This document shows, in pieces, positions 1-6,619 of a DNA stretch of 22,843 bases (position 1 is its first letter; the number at the start of each line of letters is the position of its first letter). Under the pieces are notes generated by a model, which had not been told where the DNA came from, searched no databases, and was given only the letters and a program-made list of their open reading frames with translations. A program made the translations under genes and the position numbers. The stretch comes from Clostridia bacterium. Lineage in GTDB: Bacteria; Bacillota_A; Clostridia; Oscillospirales; CAG-272. The stretch is taken from NCBI GenBank assembly GCA_017452945.1, contig JAFTLD010000046.1:1-22843 (forward strand), written 5' to 3'.

Positions 1-5
1 CTCAT
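1..5 (-). CDS. First codons of a gene running off the left edge
   Basis: On the minus strand an ATG at 5-3 follows a strong Shine-Dalgarno (GGAGG at 20-16) with a spacing of about 10 bases and a TATAAT box at 61-56. Only the start codon lies inside the window, so nothing can be said about the product. The start is inferred from the ribosome binding site and promoter alone. Confidence 0.4.
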
Positions 6-9
6 AGAT

Positions 10-78
10 AAATCCTCCAAATATGTTTTTTTACTTTGACTGGCAGGTCAAACTAATTATACCATATTTGGAGGATTT
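10..78 (-). promoter_or_regulatory. Promoter/leader with nested inverted repeats
   Basis: Positions 10-25 and 63-78 form a perfect 16-bp inverted repeat. On the minus strand the copy at 25-10 contains the Shine-Dalgarno of the edge gene. Between the arms lie an extended -10 (TGG then TATAAT, 61-56) and a second perfect inverted repeat, TTTGAC (35-40) and GTCAAA (47-52). The upstream arm lies before the -10 box, so a transcript from this promoter would not carry it. It is therefore more likely an operator, or acts only in read-through transcripts. No good -35 is seen. Confidence 0.5.
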
Positions 79-103
79 CCTCTCATCGGCAGAGCCTCTT
101 TTG

Positions 104-135
104 AACCACGCGACTATCGCGTGGTTTTCTTTTTA
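104..135 (+). terminator. Intrinsic terminator on the plus strand
   Basis: A perfect 10-bp stem (104-113 with 117-126) closes a 3-base loop and is followed by TTCTTTTT on the plus strand. No plus-strand gene ends here. It overlaps the 3' end of the minus-strand stub ORF, whose TAG stop lies exactly in the loop. Confidence 0.7.
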
Positions 136-266
136 CAATAAGGGCTGGTTGCCGTACCGGTCCCGCCCGAATAAGCATAGGCGGATATAGGAAGTAACGG
201 CAGTATAAGGGCAACCAATACCGCAATCAGTACAACGGATGATATACGCTTCCAAAATGTTTTCAT
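114..266 (-). pseudogene. Signal-peptide stub of a secreted protein (50 codons)
   Basis: This is a short minus-strand frame starting MKTFWKRISS with an AGGAG-like site (GGAG) 8 bases before the ATG. Residues 1-30 form a classic signal peptide: basic N-terminus, hydrophobic core VVLIAVLVALILPLLP, and ISAYA as a likely cleavage region. The next residues, YSGGTGTATSPY, look like the opening of a secreted repeat protein of the GLUG/beta-helix type, which usually continues with an extended domain. Instead the frame ends within eight residues (CKKKTTR, then TAG) inside a plus-strand terminator. I read this as a truncated secreted-protein gene. A functional 20-residue secreted peptide is a less likely alternative. 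A promoter (TTTACT, 17 bp, TAAAAT) lies at 378-350. Confidence 0.6.
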
Positions 267-280
267 AATAAATCTCCATG

Positions 281-378
281 CCGCCCATGGCGGCTCAAAT
301 AGTGTTGAATGATCATCAGGGAATACTTACGCCATTTTACTATCTTTATATTTTATCACCTTCAGAGGCAAAAGTAAA
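281..378 (-). promoter_or_regulatory. Promoter and leader hairpin of the signal-peptide stub
   Basis: On the minus strand a -35-like TTTACT (378-373) and a -10 TAAAAT (355-350) are separated by 17 bp, with TGA before the -10 as an extended element. A GC-rich palindrome (GCCGCC/GGCGGC around 281-295) sits just before the Shine-Dalgarno of the stub ORF and could form a small hairpin in the leader. Confidence 0.45.
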
Positions 379-444
379 GACATTCAGGGTTTTTTTGGCG
401 ATATGCACACTGAAAAAGGCCGAATTTTGTTGGTTATGTCATAC

Positions 445-480
445 AAAAAAGCAGGGAGAGATCGCTCTCTTCCCTGCTTG
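445..480 (-). terminator. Terminator after the glycoside hydrolase gene
   Basis: On the minus strand AGCAGGGA (478-471) pairs with TCCCTGCT (457-450), with further internal pairing in between, followed by a run of T. It starts 17 bases after the stop codon of the glycoside hydrolase and so ends that transcript. Confidence 0.85.
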
Positions 481-495
481 AAATGATTGCAAAAA

Positions 496-1806
496 TTACT
501 GAATTGTCAAAAGCACCGCACTCTGCGCGGGGACGGTCAACAAAGCAGAGCCTATGCTGCCAAGATCGACGGTGTTCTGTGTACAATCGGGTGCGGTGAC
601 GTGCATCGTCAGTTTTCCCGAAAGTCCGATAAGTGTCAGATCGATCTCGCACGCCTCGGCATCCGGGTTGGAGATCAGCACCGCGCCCTGTTCCCCATCG
701 GTAGCGGCAAGCATGTCAGCGCAATCGCCTGTCATCATGGCGCAAGAGCCGAGTCGATACAAAGCGTTATAGTACACAAAACTATAATACGCAGGCGCAA
801 CCTTGCGGGTGTTACCGTCAAACACACCGCAATAGGATGACCATGGCTGTGCATCGTAGTAATTCATGACGCGCACGTCGGTCGTGTGCATGCGGCACAT
901 CATTTGTGTGATCAATGCCATGTCCACCGTTTGGCCGCGGTTATCACGCCCCGGATTCCACTCGTTGAGGTGCATCTCGGTCCCCGTATAGCCGTATTCA
1001 TCCAATGTTTTTCTCGCATAGTCTGCAAAGACAACGTTGCTTGCGGCATCTGCATAAGAATGCCATGAGAAAAAGTCCAAGGGACAGCCCTTTTTACGAA
1101 TGTGGCGTAAAAAACCGTGGAAAAAGTCAATAAAGTGCTCAGTTCTCTCCGAGCTGTTGGCAGCTTTTACATAACCGCCGAGGATCGCGTAAAAGCCACA
1201 GCTTGCATAACCGCCTATCATCAGATCGGGAAAACGCTGCTTCAAGTAGATCGAAGCGGTTTCATAAAGCGCATAATACTGCTTGGGCGTGCCGCGCCAC
1301 ATGGGACTGTCCATCATGTCGGGCGTATTATCCGGCTCGTTCCAGATCTCCCAATAACGAATGCCGAACCGATAGCCGTCCGCCCAGCCCTCGTTATAGT
1401 GGCGGATGATGCCCTCGCAGATCTTCGCCCACTTAAGATTGTTGGCAGGCGGGATGATATTGCGCGGCTTGACAAAATACTGGCATTCAATGCTGCAGCC
1501 CAAGCGGTAAACCACCTCGCAGCCCTGTCTGTAAAGGTCAGAGATCAACCAATCGGTAAAGGTAAAATTGTAGCTTGCCGGGTCTGCGGGATCCTTTTCA
1601 AAATCGGGAAACACGTTGGCAATATCCACGTATCTTGCGGCAGCATAGTGTCCGCCCATATCGTGCAAGCGCACGTAAGGAATACCCGCCTGCCCCAGCT
1701 TGTCGCGATACCCTGCCTCACAATCCGGCTCGGGTGCATTGTTGACACCGTGTAAGGGCTTGATCGGCCCTGTGATATTGGAAAAATCGATATGTACCTG
1801 CTTCAT
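496..1806 (-). CDS. Glycoside hydrolase, family 39-like (beta-xylosidase type)
   Basis: This 436-residue protein has no signal peptide, so it should act in the cytoplasm on imported oligosaccharides. The clan GH-A signature is clear: WEIWNEPDN holds the probable acid/base Glu157, and MHLNEWNPG holds the probable nucleophile Glu282. The opening (LHGVNNAPEP) and a small C-terminal beta domain match the layout of family 39 enzymes, which retain configuration and mostly cleave beta-xylosides or related sugars. The substrate cannot be read from sequence. The gene is monocistronic: its own near-perfect promoter lies at 1870-1842 and a terminator follows the stop. The ribosome binding site is weak (AAAGGCGG about 9 bases before the ATG). 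Other GH-A families remain possible. Confidence 0.85.
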   Translation of the reverse strand: MKQVHIDFSNITGPIKPLHGVNNAPEPDCEAGYRDKLGQAGIPYVRLHDMGGHYAAARYVDIANVFPDFEKDPADPASYNFTFTDWLISDLYRQGCEVVYRLGCSIECQYFVKPRNIIPPANNLKWAKICEGIIRHYNEGWADGYRFGIRYWEIWNEPDNTPDMMDSPMWRGTPKQYYALYETASIYLKQRFPDLMIGGYASCGFYAILGGYVKAANSSERTEHFIDFFHGFLRHIRKKGCPLDFFSWHSYADAASNVVFADYARKTLDEYGYTGTEMHLNEWNPGRDNRGQTVDMALITQMMCRMHTTDVRVMNYYDAQPWSSYCGVFDGNTRKVAPAYYSFVYYNALYRLGSCAMMTGDCADMLAATDGEQGAVLISNPDAEACEIDLTLIGLSGKLTMHVTAPDCTQNTVDLGSIGSALLTVPAQSAVLLTIQ

Positions 1807-1841
1807 GGTAGTATCCGCCTTTCAAGGAAAATGACACCTTT

Positions 1842-1870
1842 ATTATATCATCTTGTCTTTGGTGTGTCAA
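1842..1870 (-). promoter_or_regulatory. Consensus promoter of the glycoside hydrolase gene
   Basis: The minus strand carries TTGACA (1870-1865), a 17-bp spacer and TATAAT (1847-1842), with TGA directly before the -10 as an extended element. This is an exact sigma-A consensus 36 bp upstream of the start codon. Confidence 0.9.
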
Positions 1871-1875
1871 TATTT

Positions 1876-1919
1876 CTTGGACTTTCTGCAAAAGACATCT
1901 TGGACTTTCTGCAAAAGAC
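1876..1919. repeat. Tandem 21-bp direct repeat upstream of the -35 box
   Basis: The 21-bp unit beginning CTTGGACTTTCTGC occurs at 1876-1896 and again, identically, at 1899-1919, a period of 23 bp (close to two helical turns). The pair lies just upstream of the consensus -35 of the glycoside hydrolase and just after the stop of the neighbouring gene. This placement suits paired sites for a regulator, but it could also be a simple tandem duplication. Confidence 0.75.
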
Positions 1920-1926
1920 GTACCGC

Positions 1927-2823
1927 TTATCTTGCGTAAATCTCAATCGTGGTACCGTTATAGAACTGGCCGCCGTGGCCAAAGTAGAAGGAAACGATGG
2001 AATCGCTATCCAATCTCCAATGATTGTACGCCCTTGCATGAGTATAGGTCGGCCAATTCGTGTTATCATAGGCAACCGTATCGGTCTCGGTGATCTGGAA
2101 AACGTGCCGCGGCTCCAAAAACTCAAAGTAAACGTCCGCTTTGATGTATCCCCAACCGCCGTTTTCTCCCAAATGCACACTGCCGTACGTATCCACGTAT
2201 GCGCCATCGTATCCTTTTCCGCCCGTTTTGGTTGCATAATATACGCGATTGGACGGATGAATGTATCTGTAGGAATTGGATACTCTGCCCTTGATGATCA
2301 TATGATATGCATCGGATTGCGGAAAATCACCGATATAAAAGTTATTCCACTCCCTGCCCTCAAAATGGAACTGAGAAAGATCCATGGTGCTCACCTCGGT
2401 ATAGGTCATTGCCTCCGCACCGGACGTTGCACTGAGCGAAAAGGTATTCTCGTCGATCACATTGACGAAATAGCCCTTTGTTTTGGTACCAATCATCTCT
2501 AAGCCCCCAGGCAGACAATCGTAAGGGGTACCGATATGATACGGTGGGTGTACGGCCACGAACACCTCTTGGTTCGCAGTCAAGCCATGCCCCTGCGCTG
2601 TGAACACACCCGTAGCAATATCGACCGCCGTGGGATGCACCTCTTGATTGCCCGTATGCGTATAGGAATATATCAACTTGTTACATTCGCGAGAGGTATT
2701 ATGCATCACGCCCTGCTCGTCTAAGGAAAGCCCCGTGCCTGCAAGCGTGCCATCCAGATACTTTCCCACAAAATCGTCAAGCTGCTGTCCCGTAAAATTT
2801 TGTGCTTGATATGTTTTCGCCAT
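1927..2823 (-). CDS. Beta-rich phage-like protein of unknown function
   Basis: This 298-residue protein starts MAKTYQAQNF after a strong AAGGAGG site 5 bases before the ATG. I do not recognise the whole family. Residues about 70-140 (GVFTAQGHGLTANQEVFV, then GYFVNVIDENTFSLSATSG) resemble the short beta repeat often seen in phage tail and structural proteins and annotated as E1 FCCH-like. The rest is rich in Tyr, Gly and Asn and looks all-beta. There is no signal peptide or membrane segment. No other phage genes are visible, so this is an isolated cargo gene or remnant rather than part of a prophage. It stands alone: the next gene left has its own promoter. A possible promoter (TTGAAA, 18 bp, TATACA) precedes it. 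Confidence 0.7.
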   Translation of the reverse strand: MAKTYQAQNFTGQQLDDFVGKYLDGTLAGTGLSLDEQGVMHNTSRECNKLIYSYTHTGNQEVHPTAVDIATGVFTAQGHGLTANQEVFVAVHPPYHIGTPYDCLPGGLEMIGTKTKGYFVNVIDENTFSLSATSGAEAMTYTEVSTMDLSQFHFEGREWNNFYIGDFPQSDAYHMIIKGRVSNSYRYIHPSNRVYYATKTGGKGYDGAYVDTYGSVHLGENGGWGYIKADVYFEFLEPRHVFQITETDTVAYDNTNWPTYTHARAYNHWRLDSDSIVSFYFGHGGQFYNGTTIEIYAR

Positions 2824-2869
2824 ATAGCCTCCTTGCTTTATTTTGTATACACATCATAGCATAAAATTT

Positions 2870-3136
2870 TCAAAAAATCGTCCCCATATAGTCCTCAACA
2901 ACATCTGTCAGCGTACAAGCTGTAACGCCTCCAAATACCACGCGCAAAAATATTTCACGTGCCGCCTGCATGCTGCTGCCTATGTGACAAACCGTCAGCT
3001 CTCCTTCCTGCTCTAATGCGATCACATACTGCGCCCCAATGCCCTCGGGCTGTGCCAACAGTCTTGCACGGATCATGATGCCTGCCGCATTGTACTGGGC
3101 ACAACAAATCTGAATTTCCGATTCATTTTGCGTCAT
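2870..3136 (-). CDS. Small DUF6514-like protein
   Basis: This 88-residue protein contains a central YVIALEQEGEL strand region and ends with CTLTDVVEDYMGTIF. The closing 'DVVEDY' motif and size match the DUF6514 family, small cytoplasmic proteins of Clostridia with no known function; the assignment is by eye. I chose the ATG at 3136 (MTQNESEIQ) because a GGAGG lies 8 bases before it. The in-frame ATG five codons upstream has no ribosome binding site, and the GGAGG would fall inside its coding part. An extended -10 (TGGTATAAT) near 3177 gives it a likely own promoter. Confidence 0.6.
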   Translation of the reverse strand: MTQNESEIQICCAQYNAAGIMIRARLLAQPEGIGAQYVIALEQEGELTVCHIGSSMQAAREIFLRVVFGGVTACTLTDVVEDYMGTIF

Positions 3137-3176
3137 AACGCCATCCTCCATCGTCTTTTTTCAGAGTAACGCTCCC

Positions 3177-3185
3177 ATTATACCA
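3177..3185 (-). promoter_or_regulatory. Extended -10 promoter of the DUF6514-like gene
   Basis: TGGTATAAT on the minus strand lies about 40 bases upstream of the start codon. No convincing -35 is present at 17 bp, so it would act as an extended -10 promoter. The AT-rich stretch from here to 3375 shows no gene that I can support. Confidence 0.5.
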
Positions 3186-3378
3186 CGCTATCCATGTCGA
3201 TTCTTAAGATTTTTCATACTCATTTTCGCTATATTTTTGGCCTTTTTTACCCGATTTTAACTACAAATCTGCGTTCTCCGACCTCTTTTTTCACCAATCT
3301 GATCGTTTTTTGTCTTAGGTATTCATATTTCGTTCATTATCTTTACTTATTATACAGCCACTTCAACTTCCGTACAAT

Positions 3379-3415
3379 AAAAAATCGAGGGATGCGCAGC
3401 AAGCACATCCCCCGA
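3379..3415 (-). terminator. Terminator of the uvrC-to-membrane-trio operon
   Basis: On the minus strand the 12-bp arms at 3414-3403 and 3397-3386 pair around a short loop and are followed by ATTTTTTATT. The hairpin starts 14 bases after the stop codon of the last membrane paralogue and closes the long minus-strand gene cluster. Confidence 0.85.
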
Positions 3416-3428
3416 CTGTATTCGGATA

Positions 3429-4259
3429 TCACGATTTGTTATCTGTCACCACGGTGTCAACCTTACCGTCACCATCGACGTCCACACCGACAACGTCAAC
3501 CTTACCGTCACCGTCCACGTCAATGCCAACAGCATCAGCCTTGCCGTCGCCATCCGTATCGATGACAACCGTGTCAGCATTGCCATCACCGTCAGTATCA
3601 ATCACAACAGCAACTGCTGCAGGCTCCTTGTCAGCCTTTTTGATACCGATCAAGCCCACGATCAGGTTAACGATCGCCAAAATGACGGTCAGTGCACCAA
3701 CCACGATCAGCGAAATACCGATCAGATCGTTGAGCACGCTTACAAGCAGGCCGCAGATCAGCAGTACGACGATCAGAACGCCAAGGATCAGCTTGACCAG
3801 CTCAGCCTTGAACTGCATCATCTTCTTCTCTGCCTTGCAGATGCGGACGATGGGCAGCACGATCAGATACAGTGCAACAAGACCGCAGATCGTCCAGCGC
3901 AGCACGGTCATAATGATGTTGACAAAGCCGGGAACAGCAATACCTTCAACGCCAAAAGCGATCAGGGCTGTGATAATACCGTAAATGGCAAGCGTTACAC
4001 CGATAACCATGGTGATGATCGAGAAGACCAGATCGAATTTGCCCTTCTTCTGCTTGAAGCTTGCAATACCACCGATCAGATTGGGGATGGTGGTCAGCGT
4101 CAAGGAAATACCGATCAGTGCAAACGCAACGCTGAGTACGGTGTCAAAGATCTTGGGCAGTTCAAGTACCAAAAGGCCACCGCCAATCAAGAGTCCACCG
4201 AACACAACGTTGAGAATCACAGAGATAATAATACCCGTAATAGCCGTTTTTTTGTTCAT
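3429..4259 (-). CDS. Polytopic membrane protein with C-terminal DxDGDG repeats (paralogue 1)
   Basis: This 276-residue protein has about six hydrophobic segments between residues 7 and 210, then a hydrophilic tail. The tail (residues 218-269) holds four consecutive 13-residue repeats of the form VxIDxDGDGxxDx, the loop seen in EF-hand/dockerin and thrombospondin-type calcium sites; calcium binding is an inference. It shares layout with the two genes transcribed just before it: six segments, a 'KGKFDLVFS'-like cytosolic loop, and 'ALYLIVLPIVR' in the fourth or fifth segment. It lacks the C-terminal PFNLPAGVN peptide that they share. The start has AAAGGAG 7-8 bases upstream. It follows paralogue 2 by 38 bases and is the last gene of the cluster. 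No function is recognised. Confidence 0.85.
   Translation of the reverse strand: MNKKTAITGIIISVILNVVFGGLLIGGGLLVLELPKIFDTVLSVAFALIGISLTLTTIPNLIGGIASFKQKKGKFDLVFSIITMVIGVTLAIYGIITALIAFGVEGIAVPGFVNIIMTVLRWTICGLVALYLIVLPIVRICKAEKKMMQFKAELVKLILGVLIVVLLICGLLVSVLNDLIGISLIVVGALTVILAIVNLIVGLIGIKKADKEPAAVAVVIDTDGDGNADTVVIDTDGDGKADAVGIDVDGDGKVDVVGVDVDGDGKVDTVVTDNKS
3453..3608 (-). repeat. Four 39-bp coding repeats (DxDGDGxxD)
   Basis: Four in-frame 39-bp units encode the 13-residue repeats at the C-terminus of paralogue 1. The two units nearest the membrane part read IDTDGDG; the two nearest the C-terminus read I/VDVDGDG. Similar repetition at the DNA level makes copy-number change by slippage possible. 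Confidence 0.9.
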
Positions 4260-4297
4260 AATAAAGCTCCTTTATGTAAATATTTTTTGAAAACGAA

Positions 4298-5095
4298 TCA
4301 AAGGTCATCGGGATTGACGCCCGCGGGCAGATTGAACGGCAGATCCAGCGGCTGCCGCTCGGCAGATTTCCCTTGCACAACTTGCTCGGCAGCGTCTTGC
4401 GCTGCTTGCTCTTCCCTTTGCCTTGCTGCCTTGACAGCCTTGGAAAGCCCTGCAAGCGCCGCAATCAGATATCCGACGGCAAACGCAGAAAGCGCAAAGC
4501 CAAGCACCTCAATGATCGTGCCGGTAGGCCTTTGAAGCTGCACAACAACCGAGTTCAGAAGAGTCAGGATAAGAAGAACGACTCCGAGCACGGGCTTATA
4601 TATCTCCACTCTGTACTGCAGCGACCTGTGTTTTGTGCGGATCATGCGAACGATGGGAGCTATGATCAGATAAAGTGCTGCAGGTACTGCAAAGAACCAA
4701 TGAATGACGCGCATAATGGAGAACAGAATCTCCTCCATGTTCCACGCCCCACCCAAGATCTCGTTAAGCAAAGATGCGCCGAGAAACAGGATCAATAAGA
4801 CAGCGATACCGTAGCCGGTCATGAACACACCAACCAAGAGGGCTCCCAGCGAAAGCCACAGTTCTCTCTTACCTATTTTCTTTTTGCGATATCGGGAAAT
4901 ATCCGAGATCAATGCCGGAATGACAGCTATCGCGATCATGATACCCATCGAAAAGAACAGGGCGTCATAAACGATTTCCATTAATCCGTCGGTATAATAA
5001 TACACCGTGCTGCCGCCAACGTACAGCAAAAAGCCGAAACTCAGCATCAGGATCACCGCAAGGATGGCAGTGACGATGACTGTTGATTTTTTCAT
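4298..5095 (-). CDS. Polytopic membrane protein (paralogue 2)
   Basis: This 265-residue protein has about six hydrophobic segments (residues 7-28, 44-66, 84-106, 128-150, 170-190, 197-216), then a charged Ala/Gln/Glu-rich stretch that may be a short coiled coil. It ends in LPFNLPAGVNPDDL. That ending is nearly identical to paralogue 3, and the segments 'ALYLIIAPIVRMI' and 'KPVLGVVLLI' match paralogue 1, so the three arose by tandem duplication and diverged strongly. The ribosome binding site AAGGAG lies 5 bases before the ATG, immediately after a large palindrome that separates this gene from paralogue 3. No enzymatic motif is visible and I do not recognise the family. Confidence 0.85.
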   Translation of the reverse strand: MKKSTVIVTAILAVILMLSFGFLLYVGGSTVYYYTDGLMEIVYDALFFSMGIMIAIAVIPALISDISRYRKKKIGKRELWLSLGALLVGVFMTGYGIAVLLILFLGASLLNEILGGAWNMEEILFSIMRVIHWFFAVPAALYLIIAPIVRMIRTKHRSLQYRVEIYKPVLGVVLLILTLLNSVVVQLQRPTGTIIEVLGFALSAFAVGYLIAALAGLSKAVKAARQREEQAAQDAAEQVVQGKSAERQPLDLPFNLPAGVNPDDL

Positions 5096-5120
5096 ATCTA
5101 CTCCTTATATGTTATGCAGT

Positions 5121-5281
5121 TATAGCCGAAGAGAGCCGAACTCACACGGTTTTGAGCGGCAAATATCTGCACCTGCTGCAGAAAAAATCCTCGCAATATC
5201 TTATATTGCTTCGCATTTTTTCTTGGCATCTGCGAAAAAATCTCGCCGCAGGGCGTATGAGTTTGGCCCTCTTCGGCTATA
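5121..5281. repeat. 161-bp imperfect palindrome (MITE-like) between paralogues
   Basis: The ends are a perfect 13-bp inverted repeat (5121-5133 and 5269-5281, TATAGCCGAAGAG). Pairing extends to 28 bp with three mismatches, and two further 79-bp arms of equal length meet around a 3-base centre (GCAATAT CTT ATATTGC). Some mismatches become G-U pairs in the minus-strand RNA. The element starts two bases after the stop of paralogue 3 and ends before the ribosome binding site of paralogue 2. The TA at each tip would fit a TA target duplication, as for IS630/mariner-derived miniature elements, but that origin is an inference. Confidence 0.75.
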
Positions 5282-5283
5282 CA

Positions 5284-6111
5284 TCAAATGTCATCCGCAT
5301 TCACGCCTGCAGGAAGATTAAAGGGGATGTCCGAGGGCTGCTGCGCTTGGGCTGCAGGGACAGACTGTGCGTCCTGCACGGTATCGGGCTGCTTTTTGAT
5401 GATCAGACCAAAGACAAGCACAAAAATGGCAAGTCCCAAGACAAGCAGTATTTCAAGGGCAAACGCACTGTACGTAAAGAAAATGGAGAAATTCGTATAC
5501 GCATCCAAGGTCATTTTGCCAAGCTCCACGTTACGCAGAATCATCTTGCTCAGCAAACTCTGCATAAGTGTAAGAAGATTGGGCACAAGGATCACCGCAG
5601 CTGCCGCAGGCTTGTGCAGCTCTGCTTTGATCTGCAGCCATTTTTGCTTGGAACGCAGTACACTGATAAAATATGTGATCAGCAAATAGAATGCCACAAC
5701 CGTGGTAAACAGCCTGAATGCAATGCTTAAGTAAGAAAGTATGGTTAACAAATCACTCATTGACATCGCCATATCCAATTCGTAATAGAATGAGTAGATC
5801 AGATTTCTCGCAACTGTCATTATCCAATTCAAGAGCGTTCCAATCATCCATGCTGCACTGACAAGCAGCGTCAGAACAGAAAGGATCAAATCAAACCTTC
5901 CCTGCTTTCGCTTGGCCTGCCCGATGCCGTAAATGAGCAAAACAACGGTAGGTAAAACGACTGCAAGGCACAAAAAAGCTCCTGACGGTAACGATATAGT
6001 CGTATTTCTTGTTAACAAAGCAATCACCAAATTCAATATCGCGCATCCAAAGTAGACAAGAAACATAGCTGACGTGAGAACTGTGTTAAGCCTGACTGTT
6101 TTAGTGTTCAT
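5284..6111 (-). CDS. Polytopic membrane protein (paralogue 3)
   Basis: This 275-residue protein has about six hydrophobic segments, a central 'RKQGRFDLILSVLTLL' loop and segment that matches 'KQKKGKFDLVFSIITMV' of paralogue 1, and a Gln/Ala-rich tail ending in IPFNLPAGVNADDI. The tail repeats the C-terminal peptide of paralogue 2. The start codon overlaps the end of coaD by 11 bases, and its ribosome binding site (AAGGAG, 7 bases before ATG) lies inside coaD, so translation is probably coupled to CoaD. Function is unknown; the first of the trio to be transcribed. Confidence 0.85.
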   Translation of the reverse strand: MNTKTVRLNTVLTSAMFLVYFGCAILNLVIALLTRNTTISLPSGAFLCLAVVLPTVVLLIYGIGQAKRKQGRFDLILSVLTLLVSAAWMIGTLLNWIMTVARNLIYSFYYELDMAMSMSDLLTILSYLSIAFRLFTTVVAFYLLITYFISVLRSKQKWLQIKAELHKPAAAAVILVPNLLTLMQSLLSKMILRNVELGKMTLDAYTNFSIFFTYSAFALEILLVLGLAIFVLVFGLIIKKQPDTVQDAQSVPAAQAQQPSDIPFNLPAGVNADDI

Positions 6112-6619
6112 TTTTTGTCTCCTTTTGCTTCATAATCCACGCCAAGGCATTTGGCGCGATAACGTCGGAAAGGTCCTCCCCTTTTGCAAGACGCTCTCTG
6201 GCTAAAGTAGAGCTGACGTGCGCAAAGGCGGGATCGGACGGCAGATACAGCGTGCGGGCGCGGGGATTGTGCGCAAGGTTCCATGCGGCATGGATCTGCT
6301 CGTAGGCAAAATCCTGCTCGTTGCGCACGCCCTTGACGATGACGTCAGCGCCAAGCTCGTCAAATGCGTCGATCAAAAGTCCACCGCGTGCTTCTACGCG
6401 TACGCCCGGGATATCCGCACAGGTCAATCGCGCGATTTGCACACGCACCTCGGTGTCGAACAGATACTGTTTGACCTTGGCATCCTTGACGTATTTGGTC
6501 ATGTCGTTGTGCATGATCAGCACCACCACCTCGTCAAAGATCTCGGCAGCGGCTGCGATCACCTGCCTGTGTCCCAAGGTCATGGGATCAAAGCTGCCCG
6601 GAATGATGGCGCGGCTCAT
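6101..6619 (-). CDS. coaD: Pantetheine-phosphate adenylyltransferase
   Basis: CoaD transfers the AMP part of ATP to 4'-phosphopantetheine, giving dephospho-CoA in coenzyme A synthesis in the cytoplasm. The 172-residue protein shows the nucleotidyltransferase start IIPGSFDPMTLGH with the (T/H)xGH motif at residues 14-17, the VIVKGVRNEQDFAYE region, and the closing VSSTLARERL segment equivalent to the family's ISST motif. The chosen ATG at 6619 shares an ATGA overlap with the rsmD stop; a longer frame upstream would lie inside rsmD and has no family match. The rsmD-coaD pair is common in bacteria. Confidence 0.95.
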   Translation of the reverse strand: MSRAIIPGSFDPMTLGHRQVIAAAAEIFDEVVVLIMHNDMTKYVKDAKVKQYLFDTEVRVQIARLTCADIPGVRVEARGGLLIDAFDELGADVIVKGVRNEQDFAYEQIHAAWNLAHNPRARTLYLPSDPAFAHVSSTLARERLAKGEDLSDVIAPNALAWIMKQKETKNEH

